From NCBI GenBank assembly GCA_964428355.1, contig CAYRYU010000071.1:1-36862 (forward strand): a stretch of DNA of 36,862 nt, in the 5' to 3' direction. Every line of letters starts with the position of its first letter. Within the stretch, counting starts at the first letter, position 1. Below are positions 15,961-24,373 of the stretch, in pieces. The translations under genes and the position numbers were made by a program. Origin of the DNA: CAYRYU01 sp964428355 (lineage in GTDB: Bacteria; Muiribacteriota; Ozemobacteria; Ozemobacterales; Ozemobacteraceae). Below the pieces are notes generated by a model. That model saw only the letters and a list, made by a program, of their open reading frames with translations, searched no databases and had not been told where the DNA came from.

Positions 15961-17390
15961 AACGGTTCCACCTTGCTTCCTTCTGGGTTATCCGGGTAGT
16001 CCACCGCGGCCAGGAAACGGTCCAGCCGTCCTGCCAGTTTCAGGAGCTCCGCTTCGAAGGCCAGGAGGTCGAATGACGTGTTGCTCCGGTTAAGGCGTGC
16101 ATTGTTGAGGGCGAATTGGGCTTCGAGAACATCGGTGTTGAGGACCGATCCCGCTTTGTAGAACTCCGAGATCTGGTCGAAATTTTCCTGGGAGGCGGCG
16201 AGGGTTTCATCGACCACCTGGAGCATTTCCTGCATCTCCACCTTCTTCTGGAAGGCGTTCCGGATATCCAGTCTGAGCCTTTGGATCCGGTCCCGCATGA
16301 GGTTCTCGGTTTTCTTCATGTCCTGTTGGGCCTGGCGGGTTCGGGCGCGTGTCTGCCCGGAGTCGAACACGGGAACATCGAGAACGACCGTGGCACTCCA
16401 GTTCTTCTGCTTCTCGTTGAACTGGGATCCGCTGACCCATTGCCCCTGAAGGTTTACGGCAGGAAGATTTCCGCGGCGCTCGATTTCCTTTCGCTTCCCC
16501 TGCATTTCGACGAGAGCCTTCATCTGGCGGATTTCGGGAGTGCTTTCGCCGTCCAGGACTGCCTGCTCGAGGGTGTAGGGTTCCGCGCTCTTGACCGTGA
16601 ACGGGCTGATTTCCAGGTGCTCGTTTTCGGGGATCACCAGGAGGTGTCTGAGAGAATGGGCTGCCAGCTTCCCGGAATGCACCGCTTCGATCACGCGCTG
16701 TTTGGCTTCCAGGAGCTTGACCTTTGTGGACAGGACGTCTGTCTTCAGGACCACGCCTTCCTTGAAAAGCTTGTTCGAAAGGTCGAAGTGTGCCTCGAGA
16801 AGGCCGAGCGATTCGCGGGCGATTCTTTCGAAATTCCGCGCTTTCAAGACCCGAAGATACGCACGTATCACGTCGAGCGTGATATCCCATTTCTTGGCTT
16901 CCAATGCCTGGGTGCTGGCCTCCTTCTGTTTTTCAACCATCTCGATTCCCAGTTCCAGGCGGCCGAAATAGAAAAGGGGCTGCGTGAGAATGAAACTGGC
17001 GAGGTTGACTTCCTTTTCGCCCAGGGACATCCCTTTTCCGCCGCCGATGGACATCAGTTTTGCGACCCTGGTCAGGGAGTCCTGGAAACGGATGTGGGGT
17101 CGGGTCATCGAAACCTGCTCCAGAACCCCCGCCTTGTTCTTCTCGAACTCGTTCTTCTGGGCGAGAAAGGCATAGTTCCGGGCCAGTGCAAGCGCGATGC
17201 AGGAGTTCAACCCAAGGGGAGGGGTGGGGGAAGCAACCTGCGGTTCCCCCGACTTGGCCTCGGGGGAGAGCTCGAGCGGTTGTTCAACGGTTGCCTCCAT
17301 GTCTTCGAAAGGCTCCGTCGGAGCATTCTCGAGACAAGTTGCGATGAGTGGAATGATCAGGAAAAGTGCGACAAAAAAGCTGTGTTTCAA
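15957..17390 (-). CDS. TolC-like outer-membrane efflux protein
   Basis: The protein has 477 residues when started at the TTG at 17390. That start sits 6 nt after a GAGGTGAG Shine-Dalgarno embedded in the last codons of tetR, and puts the signal peptide (KHSFFVALFLIIPLIATC) at residue 1. The open frame runs 39 codons further upstream, but that stretch only mirrors tetR. The body has the duplicated outer-membrane-efflux-protein repeat: a first helical half with LNSCIALALARNYAFLAQKNE, a second with EQAVLDGESTPEIRQMKALVE, a barrel segment VNLQGQWVSG, and C-terminal helices with FYKAGSVLNTDVLEAQFALNNAR. It forms the trimeric exit duct for the RND pump. A Cys ends the signal peptide, but the preceding I-A-T is a poor lipobox. 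Confidence 0.92.
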   Translation of the reverse strand: MKHSFFVALFLIIPLIATCLENAPTEPFEDMEATVEQPLELSPEAKSGEPQVASPTPPLGLNSCIALALARNYAFLAQKNEFEKNKAGVLEQVSMTRPHIRFQDSLTRVAKLMSIGGGKGMSLGEKEVNLASFILTQPLFYFGRLELGIEMVEKQKEASTQALEAKKWDITLDVIRAYLRVLKARNFERIARESLGLLEAHFDLSNKLFKEGVVLKTDVLSTKVKLLEAKQRVIEAVHSGKLAAHSLRHLLVIPENEHLEISPFTVKSAEPYTLEQAVLDGESTPEIRQMKALVEMQGKRKEIERRGNLPAVNLQGQWVSGSQFNEKQKNWSATVVLDVPVFDSGQTRARTRQAQQDMKKTENLMRDRIQRLRLDIRNAFQKKVEMQEMLQVVDETLAASQENFDQISEFYKAGSVLNTDVLEAQFALNNARLNRSNTSFDLLAFEAELLKLAGRLDRFLAAVDYPDNPEGSKVEPL

Positions 17391-17394
17391 TTTC

Positions 17395-18012
17395 TCACCT
17401 CGGTGAAGGTTTGAATATTCCTCCGGTGATGACCTCGACCATGAGATCGAGTTGGCTTTCGGAAGGGTCATCCGGACTCGAAAGAAAATGGTGCAGGAGA
17501 AAAGCATTCATCATTCCCAAGATGAGGAAACCCACATCCGAGAACGGAAGCGGCTTCAGGATTCCCGCTTCGAGGCACTCGTTCCAGGGATCCCGGAACA
17601 TTTCCAGCTGGTCGGTGACGATTCGGTGAAAGGATTCCCTGGAGGCGGTAGGGGATGAAGCGAAATGCTTCAGCTGGAGATGGAAATAATCCCGGTTATG
17701 TGAGAAGAAGGTGACGTAGCATCGGAGAATCTCCTTCAGGTCGGAGGCAAAAAAACCCTGGAGGGGGAGGGCGCGCATGGATGTGAAGAGCCTTTTCAAG
17801 ACTTCTTCAATCAGATCCATGAAGAGGGCTTCCTTGTTTTGGAAGTATCGGTATACCGTGCCCTTTCCAACATGCGCGTGGGCCGTGATCTCGTCCAGGG
17901 TCGTGTTTTCGAGGCCCTGGCGGGAAAAGAGGGTCATCGCGGATTCGAGAATCCTGGCCCGGCTGGTTCCTCTTTTTGGTCTGGGGGTCTTATTCTGACT
18001 TAAAAGCTTCAT
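17395..18012 (-). CDS. TetR-family repressor of the efflux operon
   Basis: The protein has 205 residues from the ATG at 18012; the GTG at 18030 is rejected because the -10 box lies on top of it. The N-terminal helix-turn-helix domain is clear: RARILESAMTLFSRQG, TLDEITAHAHVGKGTVYRYF and NKEALFMDLIEE. The C-terminal helical domain is variable and presumably binds the inducing compound. It is the first gene of the tolC-hlyD-RND operon, with tolC starting 4 nt after its stop. A perfect palindrome directly upstream of its promoter points to autoregulation. By spacing, transcription should start within about 3 nt of the ATG, and no Shine-Dalgarno is present, so the mRNA is probably leaderless. Confidence 0.93.
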   Translation of the reverse strand: MKLLSQNKTPRPKRGTSRARILESAMTLFSRQGLENTTLDEITAHAHVGKGTVYRYFQNKEALFMDLIEEVLKRLFTSMRALPLQGFFASDLKEILRCYVTFFSHNRDYFHLQLKHFASSPTASRESFHRIVTDQLEMFRDPWNECLEAGILKPLPFSDVGFLILGMMNAFLLHHFLSSPDDPSESQLDLMVEVITGGIFKPSPR

Positions 18013-18020
18013 CTGAAGCC

Positions 18021-18049
18021 AGTATAGCACAAAATGACCCGTGAGTCAA
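18021..18049 (-). promoter_or_regulatory. Promoter of the tetR-tolC-hlyD-RND operon
   Basis: The minus strand has TTGACT (18049-18044), exactly 17 bp, then TATACT (18026-18021). A second, looser inverted pair TGAC-N6-GTCA (18035-18048) overlaps the -35. The predicted transcription start falls at about 18014, almost on the ATG at 18012. Confidence 0.7.
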
Positions 18050-18050
18050 T

Positions 18051-18064
18051 ACTGACTAGTCAGT
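18051..18064. promoter_or_regulatory. Operator palindrome for the TetR-family repressor
   Basis: ACTGACTAGTCAGT is a perfect 14-bp inverted repeat directly upstream of the -35 box, with repeating TGAC/GTCA half-sites on either side. TetR regulators usually bind such short palindromes in the gap between their own gene and the divergent one. It could also affect the divergent nuclease gene at 18164. Confidence 0.65.
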
Positions 18065-18163
18065 CAGCCAAAAATGCTTGCGAGTGTCGATTTTTCAACG
18101 TTGGGAAGTTCCCGTGCGTTTCTCAAGTAAAGGCCTCGGGAAGGATGAATTGGAGGTTGGAAG

Positions 18164-18994
18164 ATGAACCGCACCAGACACGAAAACTGCTTCCGGATAT
18201 CGATTCGAGTTGTCGGAGTCGCCCTTTTGCTCGCATTCCAGGCTTCGATGGCCTTCGCCTGGGGGGAAATCGGCCATGAAATCGTTTCCATGTTCGCCGA
18301 GAACCGGCTCTCCAGCAAAGCGAGGGTCGCGGTCAAACAACTTCTCGGGACGGAAAACATGAAGCAGGTCGGGGGATGGGCTGACCGTGTCAAGGACCGG
18401 TTCCCCGAAACCAAGGTTCATTACATCGTGATAACCAAGACCAAGAATGGAACCAAGGTCAGCTTGAAAGCTGCCCCGGGACCGAATGTGGCTTCCTCGA
18501 TCGATGAATTCGTCGGAATCGTCTCTGACCTGAACCGGAGTCTCGAAGACCGCCGGAATGCCCTGAAATTCCTCATCCATTTCGTGGGCGACGTGCATTG
18601 CCCGATTCACTGCACACCCGGTAACGATCGAGGTGGCACCCAGCGCCGGGTTCGGTATTTTGGGGAGGACAGCAATCTGCACCGCGTATGGGATGGTGGT
18701 TTGATCCGTTCCGCCAAGGTTTCCCGGGAAACCTACGTGAAGGGACTCGAGAAAATCCTTTCCCAGATGGATGTTGAAAAGATGCGGAATGGAAAACCTC
18801 TTGGATGGGCGTTCGAAAGCTACCGGGTCTGCGTCCAGAACGTCTATTCACTTCCCTCCGATGACGTTCTCAACGAGAGATACTACGAAGCGAGCATACG
18901 GGCCGTGAATATCCAGTTGATCCGGGCCGGGGTTCGTCTTGCGGACATGCTGAACGAGATTTTCGAGAAGCTCGGGAACTCGCCCCATTCCTGA
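18164..18994 (+). CDS. Secreted S1/P1-type zinc nuclease
   Basis: The protein has 276 residues. A long signal peptide ends at AFA (residue 32), leaving Trp33 as the mature N-terminus; in P1 nuclease the N-terminal Trp is itself a zinc ligand. All nine ligand positions of the trinuclear zinc site can be matched: Trp33, His38, Asp74, His86, His139, Asp143, His149, His173 and Asp177, with the family spacings in WGEIGH, HFVGDVHCPIH and NLHRVWD. The family cleaves single-stranded DNA and RNA and removes 3' phosphates. It is probably periplasmic or extracellular, for nucleic-acid scavenging. HCPIH has Cys where HQPLH is usual. GGAGG lies 9 nt before the ATG. It is divergent from tetR. Confidence 0.93.
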   Translation: MNRTRHENCFRISIRVVGVALLLAFQASMAFAWGEIGHEIVSMFAENRLSSKARVAVKQLLGTENMKQVGGWADRVKDRFPETKVHYIVITKTKNGTKVSLKAAPGPNVASSIDEFVGIVSDLNRSLEDRRNALKFLIHFVGDVHCPIHCTPGNDRGGTQRRVRYFGEDSNLHRVWDGGLIRSAKVSRETYVKGLEKILSQMDVEKMRNGKPLGWAFESYRVCVQNVYSLPSDDVLNERYYEASIRAVNIQLIRAGVRLADMLNEIFEKLGNSPHS

Positions 18995-19007
18995 AACAGA
19001 TTCTTGG

Positions 19008-19823
19008 TCAAGGGTTCCCGGACTTTCCCCCCAAACTGGCTTTCAAATTGGATAGGTCCCTGAGGAATCCTTCCCACATCTCGAGGACATTTTTGGGGCC
19101 GGTCGGGGGAAGTCCGGTCAGGGTCGGATCATGCGAAAGGTTTTCGAACCCGTCGACAATCGCCTCGATCTTCTCGTGCCCGAAAATCCCATGCAGGCGA
19201 TAATGATCGAGAGCGTGCAAACGCTCGAGAAGGACGGAAAGAACGGCTACGGGAAAACCGTCCGGATCGATTCCCAACGGTTTTGGAATGCTGAATGAAC
19301 GGAGGCCGCGGGCCGATTCCCCGGGCGATTCGGGCGGAAATTCGACGCAAAGCAGGAGATCTTCCCCTGACGTACGCTGCAATTTTTCCACCTGGGCAAG
19401 GACCTCGACGATCTCCAGTTTGTCGATTTTGTCCAGATCGTGTTTTCCGTTGTCCCTCAGGATGGCTTCCGTCTCCTCCCGAATTCCCCGGAGCGCTTTG
19501 AAGAGCGCTTCCCGCCCAAGATGGTTGTCCCTGACCTCGAATTCGAGTTCCTTGGCCCTTCCCAAGAGCCTCTGTGCCCGTTCGAAAGGAGATTTTTTGC
19601 TTGTCTCGAGTGTGGCGAGCCGGTAACAACTTATTGAGGGATCATGGGAGGATGGAGGTTGGGCCTCGAGAATGCTCAAGAAGACGACCAGCACCAGAAA
19701 GATGCTCAAAGGAAGTCCCGATCGCGGGTTCATCCATGAGGCCCCAGCCACGAAAAGGATGGCGAGCAGGGACAACCCTGACCAAAAAAGGATCTGCCCA
19801 AAAAGCGATCGGGGGGTCTTCAT
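19008..19823 (-). CDS. Membrane-anchored protein of unknown function
   Basis: The protein has 271 residues. Two hydrophobic segments lie near the N-terminus (about residues 9-29 and 35-52), separated by a short loop, so it is anchored with the bulk on one side. The rest is mostly helical, with KSPFERAQRLLGRAKELEFEV and a segment predicting a long helix around residues 100-155, followed by a more mixed C-terminal half with several His/Leu pairs. I recognise no family. The ATG has only a weak Shine-Dalgarno. The gene converges on the nuclease gene, with 13 nt between the stops. Confidence 0.7.
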   Translation of the reverse strand: MKTPRSLFGQILFWSGLSLLAILFVAGASWMNPRSGLPLSIFLVLVVFLSILEAQPPSSHDPSISCYRLATLETSKKSPFERAQRLLGRAKELEFEVRDNHLGREALFKALRGIREETEAILRDNGKHDLDKIDKLEIVEVLAQVEKLQRTSGEDLLLCVEFPPESPGESARGLRSFSIPKPLGIDPDGFPVAVLSVLLERLHALDHYRLHGIFGHEKIEAIVDGFENLSHDPTLTGLPPTGPKNVLEMWEGFLRDLSNLKASLGGKSGNP

Positions 19824-19870
19824 TTCAAGGAGATCTTTAATTCAGGAAAAGGGCCGCCCAATCATTCGCC

Positions 19871-19912
19871 GGGGGCGCCCAGCCGGGGGCGCCCAGCCGG
19901 GGGCGCCCAGCC
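19871..19912. repeat. Three exact tandem copies of a 14-bp GC-rich unit
   Basis: GGGGGCGCCCAGCC is repeated three times without change or gap. The unit contains GGGCGCCC, which is self-complementary, so each copy can form a small cruciform. It lies in the 163-bp gap between two leftward genes and could vary in copy number by slippage. Confidence 0.9.
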
Positions 19913-19931
19913 TGAGGGGGAGACAGAGGAA

Positions 19932-19954
19932 GGGGGCTGCCCCTGGCAACCCCC
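19932..19954 (-). terminator. Ten-pair hairpin after the 19987-20532 gene, possible terminator
   Basis: On the minus strand GGGGGTTGCC and GGCAGCCCCC pair over ten positions (one T-G wobble) around a three-base loop, about 33 nt after the stop codon of the upstream leftward gene. It is followed only by TTCCTCT, not by a real T-run, so an intrinsic terminator is possible but not typical. Confidence 0.4.
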
Positions 19955-19986
19955 TCGCAAGACTCGGGAACCTTCTTGGGGAAGGG

Positions 19987-20532
19987 TCACTCGCCCTTTT
20001 CATCCCCTTCGCCGTCCTCGCTGTCACCGGCCTTGGCCGGGGCGGGCATCGGTTTGAGGCCCTGAATGATGGTGTCCACATCCTTTTCGAGGACCTTTTC
20101 GGCCTCAGAGGTGCAGAACCAGTATATTCCAAGCTGGTTGTCGGAGGGGGTGTCGAGCAGGATGCAGTAGACCTTCATCTTGCCTTCCTTGGCGGATCCT
20201 TCCCAGGCTTCACCCTTCATTCCGTTGATGTCGGCGGGCTTGGATTTTCCATCGTTCTCCCATTTCACCGTTCCGAGTTTCTTGTCGAGGCTGTTGTCGA
20301 TCTCCTCGAAAGCTTTCTCAATAGCCTCCGAGGGAAGAACCATGAATGTGACCGCCATGGTCTTGTCGGGAGCAGCGATCAACATGGTGTCTCCGTCCGA
20401 TTCCTGTGTCCATTTGTCGGGGACCGTGATCTGGACAAGTCCTTTCTCGTGGTTGATCGTCAATGCGAAAACGTTCGAAGTGACAAGGCAAACCATGGTC
20501 AGAACAAGAAGGGTAGCGCGGAAGTAATTCAC
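19987..20532 (-). CDS. Small secreted protein, possibly PsbP/DUF1795-like
   Basis: The protein has 181 residues with a signal peptide (cleavage near VFA, residue 23). The mature part has alternating strands typical of the PsbP/Mog1/DUF1795-like fold: VQITVPDKWTQESDGDTMLIAAPDKTMAVTF, then an amphipathic helix, then a strand-rich second half ending in a helix with DTIIQGLKPM, and an acidic tail. The start is a GTG at 20532 preceded by GGAG; the ATG overlapping it is followed at once by a stop. Function is unknown. The 272 bp to the next, divergent gene contain a TTGTACAA palindrome but no convincing promoter. Confidence 0.7.
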   Translation of the reverse strand: MNYFRATLLVLTMVCLVTSNVFALTINHEKGLVQITVPDKWTQESDGDTMLIAAPDKTMAVTFMVLPSEAIEKAFEEIDNSLDKKLGTVKWENDGKSKPADINGMKGEAWEGSAKEGKMKVYCILLDTPSDNQLGIYWFCTSEAEKVLEKDVDTIIQGLKPMPAPAKAGDSEDGEGDEKGE

Positions 20533-20804
20533 ATTTTCTCCATTTTTTCTCTTCGATTTTTCGAAACCGCTTCCAAAAGCGACTTCAACGGAAGCCAGGG
20601 TATTGTACCAGGACCGGAAAAGTCAAGTTTGTACAAGACACAGACTTATGTAACGGAAATCTGTCCGGGATCGTTGAAATTTCTGCAAAATTCCCAATGG
20701 CTTTTTCAAAAGGCTGCCTGGAAGCCAATCCTTCAGTCTCGAATGGTTGGCATGCAATATGCTCATGGGACGTACGACCGAAATCTTGCTCAGGAGATTC
20801 CAAA

Positions 20805-21443
20805 ATGAAACGAGCCCTTGCACTTTTCGCGGTTTTTGTCATGGTTTTGCATTCAGCCGCTTTTGCCGTTCCCTCGAAGGAGCTGGCCGGAACCACTTTC
20901 AGCGAGCTTTTCTCCCAGAACGGAAAACTGAACTGGAATTGTCTCGATAAGGTTTTCCGAGAGATTCTCGAAAATGTCGACCCCGCCGCCTGGGAAACAC
21001 CGGTTCCCGATGCCGGCATCCTTCTGCCCAAGGTTTTCCCCACGATCCTGGACTGTGACACCGTCATTGCGACCTTCAGGAAACCAGCGGTTTCGATGAA
21101 ACCCGAAGCTTCCCAGATCTGGGGGAAGTTCGTCGACTCGGTCGCACGACTGCGCCTTCTTCTGAACGGATTGAACGGGATGATCGCGAAGGTCCCCGAT
21201 CCGGAAGCGAAAACGAAGCTGGAAGCGCAGGCAAGGGCACTTTGCGGGAAGATTATCTTCCTGTGGCTCGCAAACATGCAATTCGACCCTGATTCCCTTG
21301 CGGGGCCCGGGTTTCCCCCCGATTCCGGAGACGGGATTTCCTACATCTGGGAAGAATCTGACAACCAAAACTACATGATCTACCAGGAAGCTTGGGACGA
21401 CGTGAAAGCCGCGGTGGAAGAAATCGCCCGACAGCTTCCCTGA
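20805..21443 (+). CDS. Secreted protein of unknown function
   Basis: The protein has 212 residues. The ATG at 20805 was chosen because CAGGAG lies 8 nt upstream and the signal peptide (MKRALALFAVFVMVLHSAAFA) begins there; the open frame extends 36 codons further upstream without coding character. The mature protein is mostly helical, has three Cys residues (NWNCLDKV, ILDCDT, ALCGK), and ends in an acidic, Tyr/Trp-rich segment. I recognise no family. It converges on the 21554-22711 gene, with a strong hairpin between them. Confidence 0.75.
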   Translation: MKRALALFAVFVMVLHSAAFAVPSKELAGTTFSELFSQNGKLNWNCLDKVFREILENVDPAAWETPVPDAGILLPKVFPTILDCDTVIATFRKPAVSMKPEASQIWGKFVDSVARLRLLLNGLNGMIAKVPDPEAKTKLEAQARALCGKIIFLWLANMQFDPDSLAGPGFPPDSGDGISYIWEESDNQNYMIYQEAWDDVKAAVEEIARQLP

Positions 21444-21501
21444 ACCGGGGCGTGCTGAACGCCCTCGGCAAATTGCGGGGCGAGTGGAAAAATCCCTTTG
21501 G

Positions 21502-21537
21502 ATCCCCGGAAGAGCCTTCAGAAGCCCTTCCGGGGAT
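21502..21537. terminator. Hairpin between convergent genes, possible bidirectional terminator
   Basis: ATCCCCGGAAG (21502-21512) and CTTCCGGGGAT (21527-21537) form a perfect 11-pair stem with a 14-nt loop, midway between two converging stops. On the minus strand a TTTTT run follows about eight bases after the stem. There is no T-run on the plus side. Confidence 0.5.
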
Positions 21538-21553
21538 TCCTCCAATTGTCGGT

Positions 21554-22711
21554 CTACCGTTTTTCCTGCGGGGATTGTGATTTTGCCATTAGCTTCGCCC
21601 GAAGGTCATCGATGAAACTCTTCTTCACGTCCATGGTGATCGTTATTACCTTCCCGGACCCCACGATCTTGACCATGTCAACCAACTGGATCTGCTCGGG
21701 GACTTTGGCAGGAATCATCCTTACCATGGCGTGGAATCCCTTCAGCGCAGTCATCAGGGGTTCCATCCCCTTTTCATCGTCGATTTCACCCCAGACCCTG
21801 ATGTTAAGTTCCTCGTCGTAATCGAAGGAAAAGAACAAACGATCCAGAGCTCCGAACGGCACGCTGTTCGCGCCAAAAGGGGTTGATGAGGAGTCTTTCA
21901 ACATCGCCTTGTGATAGGGGGAGATGATACCTGCACCCCAGAAACATGCCTTTTCATCGGCCATTTTCAAGAGATCGGTGAAAACAGGGTTGGACGCAAT
22001 GGTGTTGGCTTCTCCCGACCGTACCGCAAGGACCTTCATGAGCGCCGCCGTCGTCCCAAAAGCCGCGGTGGAGGCATCGAACAGAGCCCCGAGAGCGTTC
22101 TCCTCCTCCTTCGACCGGATTACGTCGATTCCCTTGAACCTGTCGGTGGAAAGGGACTTCGGTGCCTCCCTGTCTTCCTTGACCGCTTTGAGGATAGCGG
22201 AAGGGTTGATGGAACCCTCGAAAAGGATGGCTCTTTCCTGATGCGATTTCGGTGCGTTTCCCCAAACGAAAACCGTGATCTGGCGCAGGCATTTCAGCGG
22301 ATCGAAGCCTGCTTCCCGCGCGAACTCGTCGTTGTCCCCGAGCTGGGAATCGTCTGGAAGGAAGCCGTTAATGTGGAATACCCTGGCGAGGATATCCAAA
22401 GAAGTTACCAGAAGCCGAAGTCCCAGTGCGGAAGTATCGCTCATCGCGGCCAGGCACTGGGCAGGAGTACGAACCTTGATCCCCTTGCCGTTAGGTGATC
22501 CTGATTCGTTACGGTTTCCGAGGTATTCCGCGAGCTTGAGGAAATTCGGGACCTTCTTGGAAAAACCCGGGTCTATCGCACAAATTCGGGAAACGTTGAC
22601 GTTGTAGACGAAAAACGTTTCTTCCGGAACCATTCTCATCAGGTTCTCGGCGAAACCCTTCCCTGCAAAGGTATGCAACAGGACGAGAAAAAAGACCACC
22701 CGGATTTTCAT
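21554..22711 (-). CDS. Secreted protein of unknown function
   Basis: The protein has 385 residues from the ATG at 22711, which has GGAGG five bases upstream and puts the signal peptide (MKIRVVFFLVLLHTFAGKGFA) first. The mature part starts with RMVPEETFFVYNVNVSRI, an arrangement resembling large secreted DUF3352-like proteins, and contains two similar-looking alpha/beta segments (residues 25-190 and 195-365). There is no catalytic motif. It follows the 22847-23353 gene on the same strand after 135 bp and may share its transcript. Confidence 0.75.
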   Translation of the reverse strand: MKIRVVFFLVLLHTFAGKGFAENLMRMVPEETFFVYNVNVSRICAIDPGFSKKVPNFLKLAEYLGNRNESGSPNGKGIKVRTPAQCLAAMSDTSALGLRLLVTSLDILARVFHINGFLPDDSQLGDNDEFAREAGFDPLKCLRQITVFVWGNAPKSHQERAILFEGSINPSAILKAVKEDREAPKSLSTDRFKGIDVIRSKEEENALGALFDASTAAFGTTAALMKVLAVRSGEANTIASNPVFTDLLKMADEKACFWGAGIISPYHKAMLKDSSSTPFGANSVPFGALDRLFFSFDYDEELNIRVWGEIDDEKGMEPLMTALKGFHAMVRMIPAKVPEQIQLVDMVKIVGSGKVITITMDVKKSFIDDLRAKLMAKSQSPQEKR

Positions 22712-22846
22712 TTGAACCTCCACTTTTCAGGTCGTTATTCGTTTGATGGGGATAATGGGGATTCCTTCAAAAGCGTCATCGGGGAGAGCCCCGCGTTCGG
22801 ACAGTCTCAGGGCTTCTTGTTGTGCGGAAACGCTATTTCTCCCGCT

Positions 22847-23353
22847 TCAGGGGTTGGGCTCGGAAAAAAGCTTGGCGCCGCTGATCCAGATCTTTCCTGG
22901 CCCCTCCAGAACCACGTTCATTATCACCCTCTGGACCTCGAACCCCTTTTGAACCCTCATCGGGATCTTGACTTCCTTCCAATCGGAGTCACCTTTCATC
23001 ACCTGGTCGAGACCCCTTGAGAAAAACCGGTTGCCGTCCTTTGCCTCGCACCACATCTCCAGGTAGGCTCCCCCCCGAATTACCCCGGAGACCTTCATTT
23101 GCACTTGGAACCAGATCGTCTCGTTCTCGATTTTCAGTCCGGATTTTTCCCCGATGCAGACAAGTGCGGAATGGGGTGATTCGACCCTCAGGGCGGGTTT
23201 CCCGTCTTTTCCCCCGGTTTTTTCGACCTCGGTAACAGTCAAGGCTTTGTAGGAGACGTCGAAAACGATGTTGGAAAGATCGACCACCGATGCGGAGCCT
23301 GGAACTGCAAACCCGAGGATGACCATGAAGATAGTTATGAGTGAGGTTTTCAT
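22847..23353 (-). CDS. Small secreted beta-sandwich-like protein
   Basis: The protein has 168 residues from the ATG at 23353, which has AAGGAGAGGAAG upstream; the same frame is open much further upstream but contains no coding-like sequence. A signal peptide ends near residue 21 (VPGSASV). The mature protein has many short strands with alternating hydrophobics, ending EVQRVIMNVVLEGPGKIWISGAKLF. This pattern is typical of carbohydrate-binding-module-like jelly rolls, but no binding residues can be assigned. It is divergent from the gene at 23642 across a 288-bp gap in which I see no further gene. Confidence 0.75.
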   Translation of the reverse strand: MKTSLITIFMVILGFAVPGSASVVDLSNIVFDVSYKALTVTEVEKTGGKDGKPALRVESPHSALVCIGEKSGLKIENETIWFQVQMKVSGVIRGGAYLEMWCEAKDGNRFFSRGLDQVMKGDSDWKEVKIPMRVQKGFEVQRVIMNVVLEGPGKIWISGAKLFSEPNP

Positions 23354-23641
23354 TCTCTTCCTCTCCTTGTAGGGGTAGTCTTGTGCTGATTGAATTATGG
23401 ACCTCGTCGGCGACAGAATCAAGTTCGAACCTGGTAACGAAAACCCTTGCTCGATCGTCTGCAAGGTGGAGGTTCTGGAAATGCCGGGTTTCCGATGAGA
23501 TTCCCCATTCGGCTGGATTTCGGGCGAAAACTGATGAAAATTCTGCGCTCCTCGGGAACCTTCGTGATCGGATGCCCCATCGAAAACGGCAAGAATCTTG
23601 CTGCAACAATGTTCGGCCATTTGAAATGTGAGGTGTGAAAG

Positions 23642-24367
23642 GTGAGAAAAATCCTGGGCTTCATGGTCCTGGCGGCCAGTCTCCTTTCCGTGAGCGCGGT
23701 TTTTGCCGATCCGATGCAAGCCTTGTTGGAGCTCCATGCTCGCATGGAGGCGGCGGATGCAGGTTCGAGCGCGTCCACTCCAGGCACTTCGGAGCAACAA
23801 AAGGTTCTCGATGCACTTCTGTCCGCCCCGGACCAGCTGGCGGACGTGGCCATGATCTCGAAACAATTGCACCCTGTTCTCCGGAGCAATCTCGAAAAGA
23901 CACTCCGTTTCCAGATGCTCCAGGAAAAACGTCCCGAGCTTGGGGTGTATCTCGATCGCCTTGGAAGGCCGGTTGGTGACAGGACGCCCCTTTCCTCGGA
24001 TAACATGCTGAAAATCCCGATGAGAACAGGGAAACTGGAAATCTCCTTCATGTTCGTCAAGAAATATGGAACCATTTTCAGATGCGACCGGGAGCGATTC
24101 CAGGCAACGCTCGACACCGTCACCATCGATGTCGTTCCCGATCCCAACCAGGCGGGACGGGTGATCGCGAAATTCGGAGGGACCGACCCGAACGGCCAGC
24201 CTCTACCAGCCGAACCCATCGGCGGAGTCATCAAGTCGGACGGGAAGACCGCGGAAATCCTCGGTGACGACGGAACCTGGGCCAAGGTCGCCTTCCAGGG
24301 TGGGGAAAAGTTCAAGATCTCCAGCAACAAACTTCCAGTTACCGTCAACGCGAAATACATAGACTGA
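23642..24367 (+). CDS. Secreted protein of unknown function
   Basis: The protein has 241 residues and starts at a GTG with GAGGTG upstream. A signal peptide (RKILGFMVLAASLLSVSAVFA) is clear. Residues 25-85 are helical. Residues 110-241 are strand-rich, with FMFVKKYGTIFRCD, VTIDVVPDPNQAGRVIAKFGG, and a C-terminal segment GDDGTWAKVAFQGGEKFKI that resembles an SH3-like barrel turn. No family is recognised. The next gene starts 6 nt after the stop, so the two form an operon. Confidence 0.8.
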   Translation: MRKILGFMVLAASLLSVSAVFADPMQALLELHARMEAADAGSSASTPGTSEQQKVLDALLSAPDQLADVAMISKQLHPVLRSNLEKTLRFQMLQEKRPELGVYLDRLGRPVGDRTPLSSDNMLKIPMRTGKLEISFMFVKKYGTIFRCDRERFQATLDTVTIDVVPDPNQAGRVIAKFGGTDPNGQPLPAEPIGGVIKSDGKTAEILGDDGTWAKVAFQGGEKFKISSNKLPVTVNAKYID

Positions 24368-24373
24368 CCGCCG

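Noticed and set aside
17316..17390. Lipoprotein signal on TolC (Cys after the hydrophobic core)
   Set aside because: The residues before Cys are I-A-T, and Thr at -1 does not fit the usual lipobox.
17391..17507. 39-codon upstream extension of the tolC frame
   Set aside because: It is a shadow of the tetR 3' end; the TTG at 17390 has the Shine-Dalgarno and begins the signal peptide.
23447..23638. 63-codon plus-strand frame before the gene at 23642
   Set aside because: No Shine-Dalgarno and no coding-like composition; probably non-coding gap between divergent genes.
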